From Hydractinia symbiolongicarpus (Eukaryota > Cnidaria > Hydrozoa > Anthoathecata > Hydractiniidae), in the NCBI RefSeq assembly GCF_029227915.1, contig NC_079878.1, positions 4,526,001-4,590,000 of the forward strand: DNA of 64,000 nt, read 5' to 3'. How positions within the stretch are numbered: the stretch's first letter is position 1; each line of letters opens with the position of its first letter. This document shows, one piece after another, positions 59,028-64,000 of this stretch. The notes beneath the pieces were generated by a model. That model was not told the origin of the DNA. It did no database searches and was given only the letters and a program-made list of their open reading frames with translations. The position numbers were made by a program, and so were the translations under genes.

Positions 59028-61189
59028 CTTTAACAGGTTGGTTTACTTCGGATTTCTTCTTTTTGTTTGTCCCTTGTGAGTTGTTTACAGTCAGTAAATC
59101 TAAGACATGTTGCACATGTTGCAACAGTTGGCTTCAGTGCGTTTGATGTAATTGTTTTCATTTATATATGTATATACATGCATATTTGTTTTTGCTAATC
59201 TTACTTTATGACCACCTGCTGGTTTAATTTTGCCTTTTATGTTTCCATGGTTTGATATATTTGTTATTCCGTTTAAGTTAATATAATTATTTTTTTAAAA
59301 GTATTAAAGACGGGCATCTATGGATTCGTTTTTGAAATGATTTTGTCTCTTTTATTGCTCGTTTTATTACATTTTTTTACATAGATTATTTGTTATAATT
59401 TGTTAAAATAATAGTTGCTGGTTATCTCAACCATAGAAGTATTAATGGCGGAAATACATACTTGTAGCAAAAAAAACCGAACCCCCGTGTCATGAATAGA
59501 GGTCTGGACAACGAGACTTTATTTTAAAAATTTTTAAGATACATAATACGGTTATTTTTGTTTTTGAGAAGTAAAAAGGAAATTTAGTTTAATTTTTTAA
59601 TTAAATAGTAAAGAATCTTTAATAAAAAATAAAGACAGCCTAAATCTTATTTATAGCTGGTTATTTAGACTGTATTTGAAAAGTTTATTTCGCATAAAGA
59701 ATTTTTTATGACCTTATTCTTTAAGCTTATTAATAATTAATTTGTAAATAGAATTTATAGAAATTGTTTTTTGATTTCAATTTGAACCTTTGTTATTTTA
59801 TTGTAAAGTGTCCATCCCTAGCTACCTGCAATATATATTTCTTTTCATTTTTTGTGTAAGCTACTTATAACTAATAAATTCGACATAAACATCAATTATT
59901 TTAGCCCTCTTACAACTGCGAACGACTTAAGTGGATTTATTTTTCAGTTATTTGAAGTTACTTTGTCACACCGCCGTTTTAGATTGTTCTCACATACTTC
60001 TAATATATTTTTAATTAGAACTATGCTGCTGTAGTTCTTTAGTTGGCATCTTACTGCTTATATTAAACAAAATTGCATGCGTGTTTTTATGTGCTAAGTG
60101 TTATTATTTATTACATATATGTTTCTTAATTCATGCGTTATAATCTGTTTGTGTAACAACACATATTTTCTTGCTGTAAAGGCTCTAAAATGTTTACTCA
60201 AATTCATGCCTTAGCCTTCCATGTAAAAAAGTGTTTTTAAAAATTTGATACCACCGTGCCTCTAATGCCTGTAAATATTAGCTGATTAAGAAAATCGTGT
60301 ACTTTTCATGAATGGTGACAGATATCGTCATCCCGTCCACACTGTTTATCCATGCTCGAAATCTTCAGTTATTGACTTTAAATTATTGTAATAACCGTTA
60401 AAGCTGTGTAAATAACAGAACAATTTTATATGTGATATGACCTAAATCTAAATCGTTACACAAAATTGTAAATGTAAAATCCATTGTACAGAATTCAAAC
60501 CCACGAGTAGACTAGTTGTAGCGCCAGATGATTTTGCTGACTTAGGCCGCGTCATTAGAGAGCAAGTTTTTAACCTATTGTTACTTTTTTTTAACCTTGA
60601 AACGCTGAGCGATAAAATGTATAGTATTATACTTTTTTTAGGAACAAAGATATATCAACTTTAAGGGTTTTTTGAGACGTCAACAACCCATTGAAAGTGG
60701 TAATTTTGCCCAGCTTTGAAGAATTGGTCCAATTTTGGTCTCAGATGACCCTAGCTACCCACTAGGTATAAAGTAACTCATATCACCACCCATTTTCATT
60801 TTTTTCCCTCAAATTTATAAGTGCCAATAAGTTTCAATCACATCCCATGTTTTTTAACTTTTTATATTCGTCTTACGCTATTGTCAAAAATTAACTGTTG
60901 AAAAGTAATTCTTTGGTATTATTTAACTAAAACATAAGCTGTATGTTACATATCATGTCACATATTGCATCGTCATAATGTACGATTCTTTATCTCAGTT
61001 AAAACCATTATTCTTTTAACTTTTAATTAATTTTGTTATTGCACTATAAAATATTTCGTTTAGTTTTGGCGTCGTGATTCCTATTTATTTTTTTATATTA
61101 CCATTTTTACGAACCTTTAGTCAAACAGATAAACAAAAACACCTATAAATCTTTTGGCAAGATAGGGAAATGGTGATACATTTGAATAG

Positions 61190-61870
61190 ATTTAGAGCCT
61201 GTTAGCCCGGCTGGCGGGTCAACCCGTTTGAAAAAAATACATATTATATGGGAAAAGTCAGGCCGGATCAAACCTACACTGGTGCTGGGTTGAAAAAATA
61301 TGCGCATATTTTTTTGAAAATGGGGGCAGCAAGATGTAAACAAATAAGCGAAATTAAATCAAAATTATCATTAAGTAATTTAGTCCCCAATAGTTTGTTA
61401 TTCCAAATCCAAGGTGTTCTGTATTTGGTATTTCTTCAAACAAATCGCCTAATACAGAACATATTGACATATTTTTTAATAAAACGAAGGAAACTTTCAA
61501 AACGTGTGAAACACCAACAGAGAAATCCACGTAAGCTGCTCCACAAGTTCTAAAGTCCATTTTAACTTCTTGTCTGCTGCTTCGTTCGCCATTATTGTTT
61601 TTCTTCTGATTTGGATCACAACGCACATGCTCTTTTTTTTCAACCCGGCCCTGACTCGACAAAGTGATATTATATGAACCGAGCCAACCGACCTAACCAA
61701 CCTATCCCGGGTTGAAAAAACGAGCCAGCTAGCCTAGGCGAGTTGACTCACCTCATATAATGTCAAATATTTTTTTGTAGTGATCTGCCATTATGCAGAG
61801 CTGTTTAATTTTATCATGCTGAGCATGTGGCGAGCCAACTCGCCTCATATAATCAAGCTCTTCAAAGACT
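61190..61870. repeat. Repeat cluster with inverted caacccgg/ccgggttg and catataat motifs
   Basis: Motifs gtcaacccg, ttcaacccggc, cccgggttgaaaaaa and cgagccaactcgcctcatataat recur in both orientations over about 680 bp, with agcccggctgg at the left and agccagctagc at the right. Likely a decayed foldback or nested MITE. Several frames crossing it have no protein character. Confidence 0.45.
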
Positions 61871-62570
61871 TTCTTGACAGGTACAATGTAATCCATTCAT
61901 AATTGACAAGTTTTGTTTGTTACGTCAAAGAATCCTTTATTCTCATTCATTCTATTCAAAAGTGAAACTTTGCTGCATGATAATTCTGTACAAGTTGCTA
62001 AATTTGAACCCACATGCACTTTCGGATGTCGGTTTTCTTTGATCTTGCTGAATAAAATAAAATGTGAAATTTGCTCGCAGACATACAGTATTCTATCCTA
62101 CTGTTACAATAATAAAAAATTGAATAATAAAAATAACTCGAAAATTAATATGACGCTTGCACAGAGGTAGCGCAGAAAACAAATCTATTTTCTAAGTTCA
62201 GGCAACTCCCAAAATTGGGTAAAATCTATAAAGGCGGATTTTCGTTTTGGTTAATAATTTGATTTTTCAAAATATCATCAAGTTATACATTGTTAGAAAG
62301 AAAATTTCATGTTGAACAATATTTTCTTTGAAAGTAAGTGTGAAAAATGATCAGAAAAGAAAGTATTCGCGGGTTATTGTCAAATGGTTTTTTTGCAATT
62401 TGTAGAAATCAAGGTTGAAAAAGATCTTCACAAGCATTTCTTTCTTCGTCATGTACACCAGTCTCGTGATTTGTTTGTTGCTGAAAATATAATTAAGTTA
62501 TTTTTCTAATCGAATATTCTCAATTGATTAGAAACTAGTTCATCCAGATCAGAAATATGTTTGATAAAAA

Positions 62571-62659
62571 CAGCGTGACCGGTCTGTACAGCGTGACCGG
62601 TCTGTACAGCGTGACCGGTCTGTACAGCGTGACCGGTCTGTACAGCGTGACCGGTCTGT
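62571..62659. repeat. 18-bp minisatellite, five near-perfect copies
   Basis: The unit cagcgtgaccggtctgta is repeated five times without a mismatch, ending in a T run. It contains the palindrome gaccggtc. The period is a multiple of three, so a frame repeating SVTGLY stays open, but nothing else suggests coding. Confidence 0.95.
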
Positions 62660-63752
62660 TTTTTTTTAATTTTCACTATTTTGTTACTTGGCCAAAGAAC
62701 TTTTTCACTGCCACAGATCTCGATAGGTTAAACATAAGATCCTGATAATGTAGATACGTGTATTTTCTTGGAGTAAACGTGTATTTGGGTCCATGCCTTT
62801 CAGACTATTTTTGCCGCAAAAATGTTTCCGACGTCTTTCTTAAGAGAATTTAACATTGGTCGTTTCTTTTATACCAATTCTGTGGCAGGCGGTCTTTCGA
62901 TGGAACGTAGAGATCTGTTGTAGGTAAGATAGACCTTACTTTTTGTTCTAGACCTTATTGTTTACCGTTTTTGCTGAATACCCAATACTTTCAAGCACTT
63001 ATGACGACTGTACTGCTAGTATTCTGAGCATCACGTTTCCAGGCCTTCAATTATCTTGCCAACAGATTTGTGGAGTTTCTTGCAACAGACAGTTCATCTT
63101 AAATTTCTAAAATCTTCTTCTTCAGTTGTACTTTCTCCTTGCGATATTTTCTGATATCAGCTTGTTTACCACAAATATTAGCTGGTCTTATTAGATTATG
63201 TGACACTCTCGCGGCACAACCATAATAGTTTTAATAAAAATTCATGGTTCGTCGCAATTCCATTGGAACTTTTATCAACCTTGATTCCAGGATATTTACT
63301 TTTTTTACATTTAGACGGAACCCGAAAAAGGTCCTGATCCTAGCTAGTCACATAAAAAATTTAATTAACCGTAAGATATCACAATCAGACGGTGATTATT
63401 ACCGAGCCCTCGAGTGAAAGTAGTGTGTTTATTTGATAGTATATGATGTACAGTTACTTGTATTTCACATGAAAACATATTTAAAAATGTGGAAAACCAT
63501 TTTCGGTGTTCCGCTTTAAGTTCAATAAGCAAATCAATATCCGGTCCATTTTAGTGAAGTAGTTTCTAATTCAAACGAAGTTCACCTTCAACTGTCGCTA
63601 TCGTGAATTCAATATTAGTATTCCTTTAAATCTCTTTTACGTTTTCCATCTGTCTGTACGCGAGAAACAAAGTCGTGCCACGGAAACACGAAATGCAATA
63701 TAAAAAGGACGGGCGAACTCGTGGATTTTTCTACGGCCACCGACTAGTTTAC

Positions 63753-63937
63753 TTGTATATTAAGAAATACACTAATAGCCCCTTTTTTATCACCAAGATC
63801 TAGAATGGTATTAAAAAACGTGTTTAGACCAAATTCATTTTCTGCCTTAGCAGTCATGTTTTCCAATAACATTTGCTTTAATTTTGGTATATTTAAGGTT
63901 TTTATTCCTGTCTGCCTAGTTGTTAACATCTACTGCA
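63753..63937 (-). CDS. Possible exon of a minus-strand gene at the right edge
   Basis: A strong acceptor (ttttttcacag) precedes 63937, an ATG at 63929 opens 59 clean codons, and a donor-like site (atacaa|gtaaac) follows 63753. The peptide (MLTTRQTGIKTLNIPKLKQM, later AKAENEFGLNTFFNTILDLG) has sensible composition and no low-complexity bias. I do not recognise it and find no partner exon. It abuts the repeat at 63640-63752. It could equally be chance or a transposon fragment. Confidence 0.3.
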
Positions 63938-64000
63938 CTGTGAAAAAACAAATTATCACAAATATGATTGTATTTGTTATATAAAATTATGTACATGTGA

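Larger units (their letters stand above)
59028..63743. other. Intergenic, repeat-rich; no gene recognised
   Basis: Contains a relative of the aacgctgat repeat (about 60595-60700), a low-copy repeat with caacccgg/ccgggttg and catataat motifs in both orientations (about 61190-61870), the 18-bp minisatellite at 62571, and a truncated copy of the 178-bp repeat (about 63640-63752). The GPCR promoter should lie just right of 59027. Confidence 0.55.

Noticed and set aside
62557-62745. 62-aa frame with SVTGLY repeats
   Set aside because: The repeat is the 18-bp minisatellite read in one frame; no start context, domain or flanking exon.
62889-62923. Exon-like 35-nt block between ctgtggcag and gtaaga
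   Set aside because: Good splice consensus but too short, with no neighbour exon and no conservation evidence.
1-64000. CRISPR arrays, operons or prokaryotic-type systems
   Set aside because: All tandem repeats are contiguous microsatellites or minisatellites without unique spacers, and the genes are spliced animal genes.

Overview
The window is eukaryotic: strongly AT-rich, intron-dense animal DNA with GT/AG introns, several classes of transposon and no prokaryotic features. The gene set and the repeat style (cgcgaa-rich repeats, acttcgtccccagg repeats, Penelope-like elements, many short TIR elements) fit an early-branching metazoan, most likely a cnidarian and possibly a hydrozoan. The species cannot be fixed from sequence alone. 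Products below come from my own reading of splice sites and reading phase; no database search was run.

Layout. (1) 2411-10708 (+): a complete 7-exon glycosyltransferase family 7 gene (beta-1,4-galactosyltransferase fold, 431 aa). It has Ile where vertebrate galactosyltransferases have the donor-selecting Tyr, so it may transfer GalNAc. Its introns carry a 1-kb TIR transposon with a TSD and an inverted partial relative. (2) 10709-20758: gene-free and repeat-rich. It holds a textbook 753-bp TRIM retrotransposon (16753-17505, minus strand), a TIR element, minisatellites and an (ATC)n-associated dispersed repeat. (3) 20759-45765 (+): one 25-kb, 20-exon gene that splices in frame to 1822 aa. It has two N-terminal matrin/U1-type C2H2 fingers, a low-complexity middle, a small Cys/His knuckle, a coiled coil, a WD40 domain and a Cys-rich C-terminus, and is read as a ZNF106 (Zfp106) orthologue. 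Its introns host a 727-bp DNA transposon with a 7-bp TSD, a tandem repeat family, and an internally deleted Penelope-like element with a hammerhead-ribozyme motif and an inverted copy of its own 3' end. (4) 47263-47868 (+): intronless TMEM199/Vma12-like V-ATPase assembly factor. (5) 49150-50056 (+): two phase-compatible exons of an unidentified gene. (6) 50057-55581: gene-free, with a TIR element filled with degenerate minisatellite units. (7) 59027-55582 (-): two-exon rhodopsin-class GPCR (378 aa) with a degenerate DRY motif interrupted by the intron. (8) 59028-64000: mostly repeats, plus one possible minus-strand exon at the right edge.

The genes are unrelated housekeeping or signalling loci and do not form a pathway or operon. 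No previously undescribed multi-gene system is evident. The most informative items are the transposon structures, the donor-specificity residue of the glycosyltransferase, and the ancient full-length ZNF106 architecture with its Cys/His knuckle split across the intron invaded by the Penelope element.
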